A stretch of 64,000 nucleotides of DNA from Pleurocapsa sp. PCC 7319 (GCF_000332195.1 NZ_KB235922.1:6235322-6299321), one strand, 5' to 3'. Counted from the first letter of the stretch, positions 44,301-54,160 are shown. Numbers and translations are program-made. The notes: generated from the letters alone by a model not told the origin.

Positions 44301-44990
44301 ACGGGCTTGGAAGTAAACATCTGGATTTTGGGCTGTTCCCCTTAAAACAGGACGATCTGGAGTTAGTCCTCTAGCACGATGAGCCAAAACTAACTCGTCG
44401 TCAATCAGCGATCGCAAATCGCTCTCTTCTAGTAATTCGATCTTTTGAATTTCATGGGAAGTCCGAAAGCCATCAAAAAAGTGAATAAAGGGGACTCGCG
44501 ATCGCAAGGTAGCTGCTTGGGCAATTAAAGCAAAGTCATGGGCTTCTTGAACTGAAGCCGAACAAAGGAAGGCAAAGCCTGTGGCGCGGGCTGCCATCAC
44601 ATCACTGTGATCGCCAAAAATCGAGAGTGCTTGGGCTGCTAAAGAGCGAGCAGCAACATGAATTACTGCACTGGTAAGTTCTCCCGCAATTTTATACAAA
44701 TTAGGAATCATCAACAGTAAGCCCTGAGAAGCAGTAAAAGTAGTAGTTATCGCGCCAGCTTGTAATGCCCCGTGTATTGCTCCTGCTGCTCCACCTTCTG
44801 ATTGCATTTCAACTACACTCGGTACTGTCCCCCAAAGATTAGTCATTCCTTGGGATGACCAAGCATCTGCCCATTCTCCCATCGGTGAAGCGGGGGTTAT
44901 GGGATAGATCGCGATCGCTTCGTTTAGCTTATAAGCCACTCTAGCTACGGCTTTATTGGCATCTAAGGTTGCAACGGTTCTCTTAGTCAT
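41382..44990 (-). CDS. nifJ: pyruvate:ferredoxin (flavodoxin) oxidoreductase
   Basis: Oxidises pyruvate and CoA to acetyl-CoA and CO2 with ferredoxin or flavodoxin as acceptor, using thiamin diphosphate and three iron-sulfur clusters. The 1202 residues include YPITPASPMGEWAD at the N-terminus, the two ferredoxin-type motifs CVQCGKCVMVCPHGV and CTGCGICVDVCPAK (about 700-770), CAGCGETPY and the TPP region GGDGWAYDIGFGGLDH. Two palindromic repeats are read in frame: EVGAQGLRPAEE (near residues 357-364) and VRANGGSPPTT (near 959-966). In cyanobacteria it works in dark, micro-oxic or mixotrophic metabolism. Confidence 0.95.
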   Translation of the reverse strand: MTKRTVATLDANKAVARVAYKLNEAIAIYPITPASPMGEWADAWSSQGMTNLWGTVPSVVEMQSEGGAAGAIHGALQAGAITTTFTASQGLLLMIPNLYKIAGELTSAVIHVAARSLAAQALSIFGDHSDVMAARATGFAFLCSASVQEAHDFALIAQAATLRSRVPFIHFFDGFRTSHEIQKIELLEESDLRSLIDDELVLAHRARGLTPDRPVLRGTAQNPDVYFQARESVNPYYDACPAIVQQLMDKFGKLTGRHYRLYEYHGAADAERIIVLMGSGCEAVHETVDYLNRQGEKVGVLKVRLYRPLDAQSLVASLPKTVKKIAVLDRTKEPGSSGEPLYLDVVTAICECWQAEVGAQGLRPAEEAFPKIVGGRYGLSSKEFNPAMIKGIFENLKQDKPKNHFTVGINDDLSQTSLAYDPEFSTEPDSVVRAMFYGLGSDGTVGANKNSIKIIGEETENYAQGYFVYDSKKSGAVTVSHLRFGDRPIRSSYLIDRANFIGCHQWNFLEKLDVLKAAVPGATFLLNCPYSVDEVWSKLPVEIQEQIIAKELKFYVINANKVARESGMGGRINTVMQTCFFALAGVLPQEQAIAQIKQAIKKTYGKKGAKIVQMNLQAVDNTLDNLFEVPVPTQVTSQIHQRSPIPDTAPEFVRQVLGKMVAREGDDLPVSALPCDGSYPTGTSKWEKRNVAQFIPVWDPDVCVQCGKCVMVCPHGVIRGKSYDPAQLANAPNSFKSTEVRDKDFAGQKFTIQVAPEDCTGCGICVDVCPAKNKSQPSLKAINMEAQPPLREQERANWDFFLNLPNPDRRQLKLNQIRQQQLQEPLFEFSGACAGCGETPYIKLMTQLFGDRAVVANATGCSSIYGGNLPTTPWAQNAEGRGPAWSNSLFEDNAEFGLGFRIAIDKHAQFAAELLRSLASEVGEELASSILTAEQKDEADIYEQRDLVTQLKNKLQTLVRANGGSPPTTQIKQLLSLADYLVKKSVWIVGGDGWAYDIGFGGLDHVIASGRNVNILVMDTEVYSNTGGQSSKATPRAAVAKFAAGGKPAPKKDLGLIAMTYGNVYVGSVAMGARDEHTLRTFIEAEAYEGPSLIIAYSHCIAHGINMTTAMSHQKELVDSGRWLLYRYNPNLKQEGKNPLQLDMRSPKKPVSQSMYAENRFKMLTKSKPADAKRLLQKAQQDVNTRWQMYQYLAAQQMNSDS
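42093..42116. repeat. GTAGGGGCG-type palindrome inside nifJ (1)
   Basis: GGGCGAACCGCCGTTCGCCC, a perfect eight-base stem with a four-base loop, then GTAC. On the coding strand it reads GTACGGGCGAACGG..., the same orientation as the intergenic family members. It adds codons between two conserved nifJ blocks without a frameshift. Confidence 0.7.
43900..43922. repeat. GTAGGGGCG-type palindrome inside nifJ (2)
   Basis: GGGCGCA-AGCCC-TGCGCCC followed by CTAC. On the coding strand it is GTAGGGGCGCAGGG... The encoded residues lie just before FPKIVGGRYGLSSKEF, where the family has a variable surface linker. The frame is kept. Confidence 0.7.
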
Positions 44991-45046
44991 AATTGTTAAA
45001 CCTTTAATGATGTTCTTTAGAAGTGGCGTGAATTTTGCCCGACAGT

Positions 45047-46579
45047 TTAGGTTATTGAATACTTAACAGTATTTTTGGCAATATTTAACAAAGTCATGAG
45101 AGAGTTATTACTTAATTTTGCTCCAGATTCAATTGTCTGACAGGTATCAGTTGCTTGTTCTCTAACAGCCTGACGTAAAGACTTTTCTACTAAGCTAATC
45201 TTATCCAATGGCACAATATCGAAAATTCCTTGAGTAACAGCCAATAAAACGGCGATTTGTTCCGCGACGGGAATCGATTGATATTGAGTTTGTTTGAGAA
45301 CTTCTCGCACTCTCTGACCCCGTTCGATACTTTTTCGGGTGGCGTCATCCAGTTGTGTCCCAAAACGAGAAAATGCCTCTAATTCTTCAAATTGAGAATA
45401 AGATAAGCGTAAATCTCCAGCTACAGATCGATACGAGGGTAACTGAGTTTTTCCCCCAACACGAGATACCGATTTTCCCACATCAACGGCAGGTAAAATG
45501 CCTTTATGAAATAAGTCTGGAGTGAGATAAATTTGACCGTCAGTAATGGAAACTAGATTAGTGGGGATGTATGCTGAAATGTTTTGAGCTTCGGTTTCTA
45601 CTATGGGTAAAGCTGTTAACGAACCTCCTCCAAATTCTGGACACAGATGGGTAGCACGTTCTAACAAACGAGAATGAATGTAAAAGATATCTCCAGGAAA
45701 GGCTTCTCTTCCAGGGGGACGACGCAACAGCAGAGATAATGCTCGATATGCTCTAGCGTGTTGAATTAGGTCATCATAAACTATCAGAACATCCTGACCT
45801 CGTTCCATAAAATATTCTGCCATAGTCGTTGCTGCATAGGGGGTAATGTATTGTAACCCTGGGGATTTTTCTCCTCCTGCGACTACAACTATGCAGTATT
45901 CCATTGCTTTTCTTTGTCTTAACTCAGCAATTAATTTGGCTACCGCAGAACTTCTTTGTCCGATCGCACAGTAAATGCAGATAACATTTTTGTCTTTTTG
46001 ATTAACAATCGTATCCAACGCGATCGCTGTTTTGCCCGTAGTGCGATCGCCTAAAATTAATTCCCTCTGTCCCTTACCAATGGGAATTAAGGCATCGATA
46101 ACTTTGATCCCCGTTTGAAGCGGTACAGTAACCGGTGCGCGTTGCATTATCCCTGGTGCTTCTCTTTCTACCGGTAGCCTATTAGCTGTCGAGATTGCAC
46201 CTTTATTATCTAATGGACGGCCAGTCGCATCAATCACTCTCCCTAATAGTTCTTCTCCTACAGGTGCATCTAAGACTCTTCCCGTTCGCAATACCTCACA
46301 ACCCGCTTTTAAATCTTCACTATTATCTAAGAGAATAATTCCTACTTCATTGCGATCGAGATTGTAAGCTATCCCAAAGCGATTTCCGGGAAACCTTACT
46401 AATTCTTCTGCTTGTACTCCGGGCAAACCAACAGCACGGGCAATCCCGCCACCCAAATAAGTTACAGTTCCCACTTCTTCAATCTGTAACTGAGGGTTGT
46501 AGTTATCTAATACTTGCTGGGAAATAGTAAGAGTTTCATCTAGAAGATTTTGGTAAGATAAAGAGTTAATATTTACCAC
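45047..46579 (-). CDS. F1-type ATPase alpha subunit, alternate (N-ATPase-like) form, orphan
   Basis: The 510-residue alpha subunit has the P-loop GDRTTGKTA, the start [20 protein letters not shown] and the [21 protein letters not shown] block. This is unlike the standard cyanobacterial AtpA, which begins SIRPDEISSIIRQQI; it resembles the alternate Na+-type (N-ATPase) alpha. No beta, gamma, delta, epsilon or Fo genes are beside it, although in N-ATPase loci they form one cluster. It sits just upstream of nifJ (56 bases), so both may be on one transcript. It is either a stray copy or serves another function. Confidence 0.8.
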   Translation of the reverse strand: MVNINSLSYQNLLDETLTISQQVLDNYNPQLQIEEVGTVTYLGGGIARAVGLPGVQAEELVRFPGNRFGIAYNLDRNEVGIILLDNSEDLKAGCEVLRTGRVLDAPVGEELLGRVIDATGRPLDNKGAISTANRLPVEREAPGIMQRAPVTVPLQTGIKVIDALIPIGKGQRELILGDRTTGKTAIALDTIVNQKDKNVICIYCAIGQRSSAVAKLIAELRQRKAMEYCIVVVAGGEKSPGLQYITPYAATTMAEYFMERGQDVLIVYDDLIQHARAYRALSLLLRRPPGREAFPGDIFYIHSRLLERATHLCPEFGGGSLTALPIVETEAQNISAYIPTNLVSITDGQIYLTPDLFHKGILPAVDVGKSVSRVGGKTQLPSYRSVAGDLRLSYSQFEELEAFSRFGTQLDDATRKSIERGQRVREVLKQTQYQSIPVAEQIAVLLAVTQGIFDIVPLDKISLVEKSLRQAVREQATDTCQTIESGAKLSNNSLMTLLNIAKNTVKYSIT

Positions 46580-46711
46580 GGCATCTTTTTATAACCACTT
46601 CTAAATATATAAGGCAAAAATTTGAGGAAGTTGTGAATAGAGTTAAATTAGGGTAAATAAGTTCAATTGATGTTTATAATGCGAGATTTAATTGATAACT
46701 ATATTTTTGAG

Positions 46712-46748
46712 GGCAATTGGCTTTGCCAGTGCGCGGAGCGCAATCGCC
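46712..46748. repeat. dispersed GGCAATT/AATCGCC palindrome, copy 4
   Basis: GGCAATTGGCTTTGCCAGTG continuing GCGCGGAGCGCAATCGCC, between the hydrolase and the alpha-subunit gene. Related to copies at 1371, 6704 and 31870. Confidence 0.65.
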
Positions 46749-46808
46749 TAAAGACTATGGTGCAAAATTACTTGCAGGAAAACAAATCCTGATAGTGTTG
46801 GACAATAT

Positions 46809-47660
46809 TTAAACAACCGCACTACCAACTTGCAAAAATTCTCTGACTGCATTCAAATAAGCAGTTGGATCTTCAAGCATCGGAAAATGAGAGGTTTGGG
46901 GTAGTTCTACATAGTGAATCTTATTATTTAAGGCTGCGGCTTGTTTGCCCATTGCTGCTGGAATAATGATATCTTTTTCACCAGATACCATTAGAGTTGG
47001 CACAGTAAGTTTAGAAAACTCCTGAGGCATAGTTTCTACAGCTTTTTTGCTAACAGAAGTATAGATTGTTTCTGCTGCCGCATTATAGTCAGCCATCAAA
47101 AAATCTTCTAAAAATGCCAGGCGATCGCTTTTGCTAATTGGGCGATGCAGAAATCTTGCCATAAACATTCTGTCGGCGAAGGGAACTTTTAAAAACCAGT
47201 TATAGCGAAATCTAACAACATACTCACCAAATTTATGAAAAGCAGCAAATGCTTTAGCATCGTACTCAAAAATGCCATTACAGGTTAGAATTGCTTGCTG
47301 CACCCTCTCGCCATAACGATTAAGAAATAAAGTGGCGATCGATGCTCCCATGGAATGAGCATTAAGATAAACTTGAGTCAGATTTAAAGCATCTAATAAT
47401 CCCGCTAGATCCTCTGCGTAATCTTCCATTTCGTAACCCAAGTTACCAGAATCATGGAGTAATTTAGAACGACCAAAGCCACGCATATCGTAGAGTAGGC
47501 AATCAAAATCATTAGCTAAAGCTTCGGCAGTACTACGCCAATATCTTGCCGAGCCTCCCCAACCATGAAGAAATACCATCACTGGCTTATGGGATTTAGT
47601 TTCTGAGTGACGAATCCACTCATAATGATGATTTACCCCGCGAACATCTACTGTAGGCAT
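46809..47660 (-). CDS. alpha/beta hydrolase
   Basis: A 283-residue serine hydrolase of the alpha/beta fold. The oxyanion region HGWGGSARYW, the nucleophile elbow AHSMGAS (Ser), Asp in GEKDIIIP and His in TSHFPMLED form the triad. The substrate is unknown. It follows the SRPBCC gene on the same strand after about 170 bases that hold a palindromic repeat. Confidence 0.88.
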   Translation of the reverse strand: MPTVDVRGVNHHYEWIRHSETKSHKPVMVFLHGWGGSARYWRSTAEALANDFDCLLYDMRGFGRSKLLHDSGNLGYEMEDYAEDLAGLLDALNLTQVYLNAHSMGASIATLFLNRYGERVQQAILTCNGIFEYDAKAFAAFHKFGEYVVRFRYNWFLKVPFADRMFMARFLHRPISKSDRLAFLEDFLMADYNAAAETIYTSVSKKAVETMPQEFSKLTVPTLMVSGEKDIIIPAAMGKQAAALNNKIHYVELPQTSHFPMLEDPTAYLNAVREFLQVGSAVV

Positions 47661-47794
47661 AGTAACTTGCTAACAAACTATTTGATCGTTACTTTTTAGT
47701 CTATTCTTTTGGGCGGAGATATTTCCACTTATTCTTATTGTTTTAACAAAAGTGTTATGTCAATTTAAATTAAAGACATTACAAGTCATCTTTT

Positions 47795-47820
47795 GTAGGG
47801 GCGAACAAATGTTCGCTTAC
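47795..47820. repeat. GTAGGGGCG palindromic repeat, second intergenic copy
   Basis: GTAGGGGCGAACAAATGTTC then GCTTAC. The stem GCGAACA/TGTTCGC is perfect. Related to 12685-12712. Confidence 0.7.
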
Positions 47821-47832
47821 GATATATCTGTA

Positions 47833-48282
47833 CTAAAATTTTTCACATTCAGTTTTAGTTACATCATGACGATAACGAAACATATCTTTGAGCCGAGCAT
47901 CTACCCACCAGCCTAAGAAAAATTCTGCCAACCAACCACCAGGAATTTCGTAGGCGATCGCATCGGTTAATCTAGTCCGACCATTTTCGTCAATAAATTC
48001 ATGACGATGGATCCAAGACTTCATTGGTCCTGTGGTTTGTTCGTCGACAAAAAGACGGTTGGGCTGACACTCAATGTGTGTGGCAATCCAGCGTACTGGA
48101 ATTCCAGCTAGGGACAAGCGAAATTCACTAATTGCCCCAACTCCTAAACCTCCTTCGCGGCGAATTACCGTGACGGGTTGCCAGGGAGGAGTCAAGAGAT
48201 CAAGAATATCTGGTCGCTCATGAAACTGCCATACTGTCTCTACAGAAGCATTAATTAAACTAGAGTAGGTGAAATTTAGCAT
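47833..48282 (-). CDS. SRPBCC family protein
   Basis: A 149-residue START/Bet v 1-type ligand-binding fold. SSLINASVETVWQFHERPDIL at the N-terminus, FRLSLAGIPVRWIATHIE, and the C-terminal helix with FLGWWVDARLKDMFRYRHD are typical of the cyclase/ligand-binding SRPBCC proteins of cyanobacteria. No ligand is known. It follows the aminotransferase after 18 bases and is probably cotranscribed with it. Confidence 0.85.
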   Translation of the reverse strand: MLNFTYSSLINASVETVWQFHERPDILDLLTPPWQPVTVIRREGGLGVGAISEFRLSLAGIPVRWIATHIECQPNRLFVDEQTTGPMKSWIHRHEFIDENGRTRLTDAIAYEIPGGWLAEFFLGWWVDARLKDMFRYRHDVTKTECEKF

Positions 48283-48300
48283 CGAGTTAGATTATTATTA

Positions 48301-49461
48301 TCATTGCTCCACAAATTCCGTTAATCGTTTAAGACCCTCTTTAATAGTGTTTAAATCGGTTGCGTAAGAAAAACGAACACAGTCATCCATGCCAAAAGCA
48401 ATACCTGGAATGGCAGCAACTTGTTTAGATTCTAGTAACTCATTACAGAAGTCAAGAGATTTCTTTCCTGTCTGGGAAATATCCACAAAGAGATAAAAAG
48501 CGCCGTAGGGTTTAGGACAGCTTAATTTGGGAATGGCATTGATTGCTTCATACATATAAATTCTGCGTTGAGCAAAAGCCTGAACCATTTCTTGCACACA
48601 TTCCTGAGAAGATTCTAAAGCAGCGATCGCGCCATACTGAGCAAAAGTACAAACATTCGAGGTACTGTGACTTTGGATTTTCGCCATTGCCTGCAAAAGT
48701 TCTAAGGGAGCAGCAGCATAGCCTACCCGCCAACCAGTCATGGAGTGACTTTTGGCAAAACCACTACTGACAATAGTACGAGCCAAAATTTCATCATTTA
48801 TCGAGCCAATACTGAGATGCTGAGCATCATCGTAGAGAATCTTTTCGTAGATTTCGTCAGAAACCACTAAAATATCTCGTTCCACAATGATCTTGGCTAG
48901 TGCACGAACTTCATCAGGACTATAAACAGTTCCCGTTGGGTTAGAAGGGGAATTAAAAACAAAAAGTTTGCTATTGGGTGTAATAGCTTGTTCTAATTGT
49001 TCTGGGGTAATTTTATAGTCATTCTCTGCCAGGGTATTCACAATTACAGGAGTACCGCTAGCCAGCTTAACCATTTCTGGATAGCTTAACCAATAGGGAG
49101 CGGGAATAATGACTTCATCTCCTGGTTCAATCAAGGCTTGCATCAGGTTAAACAGAGAAAACTTGCCACCATTGGTCACAATGATATTTTCTGCTTGGTA
49201 GTTGAGATTATTATCAGTTTTTAGCTTGTTGGCGATCGCCTGTCTCAGCTTCAGCTCTCCTACTGCAGCACCATAACGGGTCTTGCCCTCATCCAAGGCG
49301 GTTTTGGCAGCTTCACAGATATGCTTAGGGGTGGGAAAATCTGGTTCTCCGGCACTAAAGCTACAGACATCAATTCCCTCAGCTTTCATTGCTTTAGCTT
49401 TAGCGGAAATTGCCAAGGTAAGAGAGGTCGATACTTGATTTACTCTTGCTGCTAGTTTCAT
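48301..49461 (-). CDS. aspC: aspartate aminotransferase (class I)
   Basis: A PLP enzyme that moves the amino group between aspartate and 2-oxoglutarate. [39 protein letters not shown], and the PLP lysine in [15 protein letters not shown] are present. The 386 residues and the type Ib pattern fit. A related substrate range (for example prephenate) is possible in this subgroup. Confidence 0.92.
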   Translation of the reverse strand: MKLAARVNQVSTSLTLAISAKAKAMKAEGIDVCSFSAGEPDFPTPKHICEAAKTALDEGKTRYGAAVGELKLRQAIANKLKTDNNLNYQAENIIVTNGGKFSLFNLMQALIEPGDEVIIPAPYWLSYPEMVKLASGTPVIVNTLAENDYKITPEQLEQAITPNSKLFVFNSPSNPTGTVYSPDEVRALAKIIVERDILVVSDEIYEKILYDDAQHLSIGSINDEILARTIVSSGFAKSHSMTGWRVGYAAAPLELLQAMAKIQSHSTSNVCTFAQYGAIAALESSQECVQEMVQAFAQRRIYMYEAINAIPKLSCPKPYGAFYLFVDISQTGKKSLDFCNELLESKQVAAIPGIAFGMDDCVRFSYATDLNTIKEGLKRLTEFVEQ

Positions 49462-49623
49462 TTCGTCAAACCCAAGAAATTCAGTTGCGCACCCAGTAGA
49501 CTAATTTATAGTGTGGCAAAGTCTGATAAAGTTAACCGAAATTAGCTTATTTTTCTTTACATTTTGCTGATTTTCGGCAAAACAGAATTTTAAAAGTATG
49601 TTCTAGATTTTGATGAGAGTGTG

Positions 49624-51993
49624 TCAATTTTTAGATACCATCTCATGCTTAGAAAATATTCCATGCTTTTCTAATAAAACTAGTAGCTTTTTCTCATCAA
49701 TGGGTTTAGTCAGGAAACCTTGACAATCATAAGTTTTACTAGCTTTTTTCAATGATTCATAATTACAGGATGAAATGAGAATAACAGGAATAGTCTTGAA
49801 TTGTGGTGTTTTTTGTAGGTCTCGAATTAATGTAAATCCAGTTTTAACCGGCATGAATAAATCGAGTAAGATTAAGTCTGGTTTAACCATAGCTGCCATA
49901 TCTAGTCCTTGTTTTCCATTAATGGCAGAGAACACTTCAACGCCTAAAGGGGTAAGTATGCTAGATACAAAAAAATAATTTTCTTCTTTGTCATCGATAA
50001 TCAAAATCTTTGATTTCCAAAGATTAGCAGGCAATGCTTTTGAAGATCCATTGTGCTCAGTTTCTGCAATAATATCCACAACTTTTTCTTTGTCTAAAGT
50101 TCTTAAGCTATTGCCTACCACAGGTAAGCTGATGTCAAACCAAAAAATTGACCCTACACCCAATTGACTCTTGACATTTAGTTGACCACCCATCAGTTCC
50201 ACTATTTGCTTGCTGATCGATAAACCAAGCCCTGTTCCATTTATTTGCTGTTCAGGAGTACTAACTTGTTCAAAAGGCTGAAAAATTTTCTCCAAATGTT
50301 TTGAACTGATTCCCACCCCAGTATCAATAACTTCAAAGCGAAGTTTCTGTTGAGGACGCGAGTCGTTGACATCCAACACTTCTGTTGTCTGGAGAACACT
50401 GACTTTGAGAGTTACTTGCCCTTGATCGGTAAATTTAATCGCATTGTTGAGCAAATTAATCAGCACCTGTTGTAGCCTTTTTTGATCTACCCAAGCACCT
50501 GTAGTTAAGTTATCTACAGTTTCATATTCCAAGAGAATTTGCTTTTCTTGCGCGCCTAACTGAACCATAGCTAATGTCGCATCTAAGAAAGAATGCCATT
50601 TCAAATATGTAGGATTAAGTTCAATTTTATTGGCCTTAGCTTTGGAAAAATCTAAAATATCTTCAATTAAATTTAAGAGATAAATTCCACTTTCGCGGAT
50701 AACTTTTAATTCCTGAGTGCTTTTAACCTGATCCTCAAGCTTACTTGACGGGTAATAACCGTTCGAACTAGGATTTTTCTGCAATATATCTGCATAGCTA
50801 ATTATGGTGTTCAGTGGAGAGCGTAATTCATGACTTATTCGAGCTAAAAATCTATCTTTAGTTTGATTTGCTTTTTCAGCTGCTTTTTTAGCTTTGTTAA
50901 GTTCGGCAGTTCTTTGTCTAACTCGATGTTCTAGCTCCTTAAATGAAGTTTTCAAACGGCTCGCCATCAGATTAAAAGCCCCAGCCAGAATTCCCAGCTC
51001 ATCTTGACGATTTATTTCTACTTCTCCGTCTAACTTACCTTTAGAAAGTTCTGTTGCAGCTTTAGTTAGCTTGCCAATTGGTTGAATTAGATAATTTGCC
51101 AATAACCAAGTCAGAATACAGACAGTTATCACAGCAACCAAACCCACTAGATATGCTAATCTGTTAAATTCTTGTTCATTTTTAAAAAATTCAGCTTCTC
51201 GTTGGACAATAGTAATTTTCCAGCCATTATCTAGATTAGTACCGTAGGAAATCCACCTAATATCTTTATAGTCAACGAAAGAAAAGAAACCATCGCGACC
51301 TTCCAAAATATTTTTAACAGGGGGATATCGATTTAAATTGTGTAATTGAGTACCAGAGATTAAGGCTGAGTTGGGATGAGCCAGTACCTTACCAGTTTGA
51401 TCTACCAAAATAACATAACCAGTTTCGCCAAATTGAAGTTGACCGATTTGCTCGGCTAAATCTGAGAGTTCACTGCAAAGCATCACCACTCCCTCAATTT
51501 CCGATGGTTCTTGACGGATTGCTTTCCCCATACAGATCGCTGGCTTCAAAATAGTACGACCGATCAAAGTTTGGTAACTTATTTCCTGACCTGCTTTAGC
51601 TCTTAGAAACCAGGGTCGATCTCCATAATAAAGGGGTTTGCTACTATCACTGCGGGCTATATTCCACCCATCAAGATTAACTGTGCTAGCCAAATAGATA
51701 TTAGGATTTGTGGCGACTACATTATCTAGTATTAGCTTTTGTCGCTTGGCATCCATACGAACTATATCGGGTTGCTGACTCAATTGCTGTAAATTCAAAA
51801 CATTTGATTGATTCCACCAAAAGATGGTGTTTGCCAACAATTCTGCTTGAGAAGCAATATTCTCTTTAGCATCCTCGCGAAATCGCACATCAGCACAATA
51901 ACTAGCGTAAAAAATAGCCCCCAGCATTGGTGGAATGACTCCAAACAAAACTATCGCAGGCATTCTAAAGCGTAAACTGTTCCAAAATGACAT
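49624..51993 (-). CDS. hybrid sensor histidine kinase/response regulator
   Basis: A 789-residue membrane sensor. A first transmembrane helix (PAIVLFGVIPPMLGAIFYAS) and a second near residue 275 (LVGLVAVITVCILTWLLANY) enclose a large extracytoplasmic sensory domain of the dCache kind (SKPLYYGDRPWFLRAKAGQE, TGYVILVDQTGKVLAHPN). HAMP follows, then HisKA with the phospho-accepting His in RISHELRSPLNT, HATPase_c (INLLNNAIKFTDQGQ, VIDTGVGIS, GTGLGLSISKQIVELMGG), and a C-terminal receiver with Asp in LILLDLFMP and Lys in FLTKPI. The ligand is unknown and no partner regulator is adjacent. Confidence 0.92.
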   Translation of the reverse strand: MSFWNSLRFRMPAIVLFGVIPPMLGAIFYASYCADVRFREDAKENIASQAELLANTIFWWNQSNVLNLQQLSQQPDIVRMDAKRQKLILDNVVATNPNIYLASTVNLDGWNIARSDSSKPLYYGDRPWFLRAKAGQEISYQTLIGRTILKPAICMGKAIRQEPSEIEGVVMLCSELSDLAEQIGQLQFGETGYVILVDQTGKVLAHPNSALISGTQLHNLNRYPPVKNILEGRDGFFSFVDYKDIRWISYGTNLDNGWKITIVQREAEFFKNEQEFNRLAYLVGLVAVITVCILTWLLANYLIQPIGKLTKAATELSKGKLDGEVEINRQDELGILAGAFNLMASRLKTSFKELEHRVRQRTAELNKAKKAAEKANQTKDRFLARISHELRSPLNTIISYADILQKNPSSNGYYPSSKLEDQVKSTQELKVIRESGIYLLNLIEDILDFSKAKANKIELNPTYLKWHSFLDATLAMVQLGAQEKQILLEYETVDNLTTGAWVDQKRLQQVLINLLNNAIKFTDQGQVTLKVSVLQTTEVLDVNDSRPQQKLRFEVIDTGVGISSKHLEKIFQPFEQVSTPEQQINGTGLGLSISKQIVELMGGQLNVKSQLGVGSIFWFDISLPVVGNSLRTLDKEKVVDIIAETEHNGSSKALPANLWKSKILIIDDKEENYFFVSSILTPLGVEVFSAINGKQGLDMAAMVKPDLILLDLFMPVKTGFTLIRDLQKTPQFKTIPVILISSCNYESLKKASKTYDCQGFLTKPIDEKKLLVLLEKHGIFSKHEMVSKN

Positions 51994-52797
51994 AATTATA
52001 CTTCTCTAAAATTAAAAATAAGGATCAAATTGTGCCTAATGTAAATAGTTTTAATGTCTGCTTCACTGATTCAACTTTTTTGACCAAGTTAGCTAACAGA
52101 AGAGTGTAAAATCCTGACTCAAATAGTTATTGGAAGTAACAACAGGTCAAACTATTACTCTGCAACTAAAAATAGCTAACATCTAACCAGTTGCTTCTAC
52201 AATTATCTCTGGCTTTTCTATTCACATTAGACTCAAAATACAATTTACAGCCAAGCTTATTTTGAATTTAATACTAATTTTACTTGACAAAGACACTTTA
52301 AAAAAGAAATTATTTGCTTAATATAAAAGAAATACTAAGTATATAGTTTAAATGAAGCGATAAGCAATAAATTATTGACAACCATAGGCTTACAACCTTT
52401 TTTATGCATTATTTTCATGGTTATCTCCATCTAATAAATCACACTCTAATATGCTCTAAGAGCTATTCTTTTATAACTTTCTGATCGAAGAGTAATTTCT
52501 CCCAAATTACTCAATTTTTTTTTCCTTGTTACTTTAAAGTTGACAAAAATTAAGTATAAAAGATTACTAATAAGTTTTTTAAAGGCAATTTAGATTATTC
52601 TTTTAGATAACTCTGCTACTTGAATTATTTGATGAAGTATCAGATTTTCTAATACCACCTACATTTTGACTTCTGACCTCTTTTAGATTCAAGTGACTTT
52701 GTTATGTCTCATCGCCAACACCCAAAAGCCATCACCTAATACTAAATGATAGTATTACTAAGCAAAGCTCAAAATATCAACTTAATTAGGTTTAATA
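51994..52797. other. intergenic region without a recognised gene
   Basis: About 800 AT-rich bases between the divergently transcribed histidine kinase and ABC ATPase genes. No coding remnant or RNA gene was seen. It presumably holds both promoters, but no well-spaced boxes could be assigned with confidence. A run of T near 52508-52517 is not linked to a hairpin. Confidence 0.5.
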
Positions 52798-54099
52798 GTG
52801 GCAAAAGTCGTAGTCGAAAACGTCTATAAAAGCTACTCTCGCGTCAAGGCGGACAATAGTAATTTATCCGAATCAGAAGCGAGGTACGAAACAGCTCTTT
52901 CTTCCACCAAAACTAAATCTAAACAAGTAAATGTTTTGCGGGATATAAATTTTACCGTTGAAGATGGAGAATTTTTAGTTTTAGTTGGACCCTCTGGTTG
53001 TGGTAAAAGTACTTTATTACGACTGCTAGCAGGATTAGAAGAATTGACGGGGGGGAATATCAAAATTGGCGATCGCCTGGTCAATGATTTACCTCCCAAA
53101 GTTCGAGACATTGCCATGGTATTTCAAAATTATGCTCTTTATCCCCATCTAAATATTTACGACAATCTGGCTTTCGGCTTACGACGCAATCCGGAGACTG
53201 GAAGACTAGGAGACAGTGAGACTGATAGAAAAGATCCAGTTGACCCTAATTTACTAGAAGATATATTGACAGCCGTAACTCGTCATTTACCCCGAAGTTT
53301 GCGTTATGTATCGACAAAAGAAAAACTTGTCAGGGATAGGGTGAGGTACGTAGCCAGCTTGTTGCAAATAGAATCCTTACTTGGCAGATTGCCGAAAGAA
53401 CTTTCGGGAGGGCAAAAACAACGGGTCGCTTTAGGTAGAGCGATCGCTCGTAACCCCCAGGTATTTTTGATGGATGAACCACTATCTAATTTGGATGCTA
53501 AACTACGAACTCAAACCCGCGCCCAAATTGTTAAATTGCAACGACAGCTAGATACTACTACGATCTATGTTACTCATGATCAAACTGAAGCAATGACTAT
53601 GGGCGATCGCATTGCGGTAATGAACAACGGACAAATTCAACAAATTGCGCCACCTTTAGAAATATACGAGCAACCTGCTAACCGCTTTGTAGCAGAGTTC
53701 ATTGGTTCGCCACCGATGAACTTTTTATCTGTAGCTCTCGTTTTACCTGTCAAATTAGTACATAAATGCTTTGAGCTTGATTTACCAGAAACTTGGGCAA
53801 AACCACTACAAGAAAGTCAAGCAAAATCTCTGATTCTAGGTATTCGTCCTCAACATTTAGTCCTCGACTCAGCCAGCAAATCAAGTATTCAAGTTACGGT
53901 AGATTTAGTAGAGGCATTAGGAAGTGAAACTTTTATTTCTGCCCATTTAACAGCAGATGCCAACAACACAATGACGGTATCTTTACCTCCAGATAAACCA
54001 GTTGGGGTCGGTGACTCTCTTTGGTTAGCTGTAGACATTAACAAAATCCATCTTTTTACAGTTGATGATGGACGAGCAATATTCCTAAATAATAGTTAG
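52798..54099 (+). CDS. sugar ABC transporter ATP-binding protein (MalK/UgpC-type)
   Basis: A 433-residue ATPase of a CUT1 importer; GTG start. Walker A GPSGCGKST, signature LSGGQKQR, Walker B QVFLMDEPLSNLDA and switch VTHDQTEAM are present. A family-typical cyanobacterial insert of about 50 residues (GRLGDSETDRKDPVDP... KEKLVRDRV) lies between the Q-loop and the signature. A TOBE domain ends the protein. No permease or binding protein is adjacent; such shared ATPases can serve several sugar transporters. It precedes a GH13 enzyme gene. Confidence 0.9.
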   Translation: MAKVVVENVYKSYSRVKADNSNLSESEARYETALSSTKTKSKQVNVLRDINFTVEDGEFLVLVGPSGCGKSTLLRLLAGLEELTGGNIKIGDRLVNDLPPKVRDIAMVFQNYALYPHLNIYDNLAFGLRRNPETGRLGDSETDRKDPVDPNLLEDILTAVTRHLPRSLRYVSTKEKLVRDRVRYVASLLQIESLLGRLPKELSGGQKQRVALGRAIARNPQVFLMDEPLSNLDAKLRTQTRAQIVKLQRQLDTTTIYVTHDQTEAMTMGDRIAVMNNGQIQQIAPPLEIYEQPANRFVAEFIGSPPMNFLSVALVLPVKLVHKCFELDLPETWAKPLQESQAKSLILGIRPQHLVLDSASKSSIQVTVDLVEALGSETFISAHLTADANNTMTVSLPPDKPVGVGDSLWLAVDINKIHLFTVDDGRAIFLNNS

Positions 54100-54160
54100 T
54101 AGAAACAAAAGAAAAAAGCTGAAATTGTCTGGTGTAATAAAAATCACCGAGTTTGCACTA

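Noticed and set aside
52508-52566. A sigma-70 promoter (TTGACA with TATAAA nearby) before the ABC ATPase
   Set aside because: The two boxes near 52541 are only about nine bases apart, too close for a working promoter.
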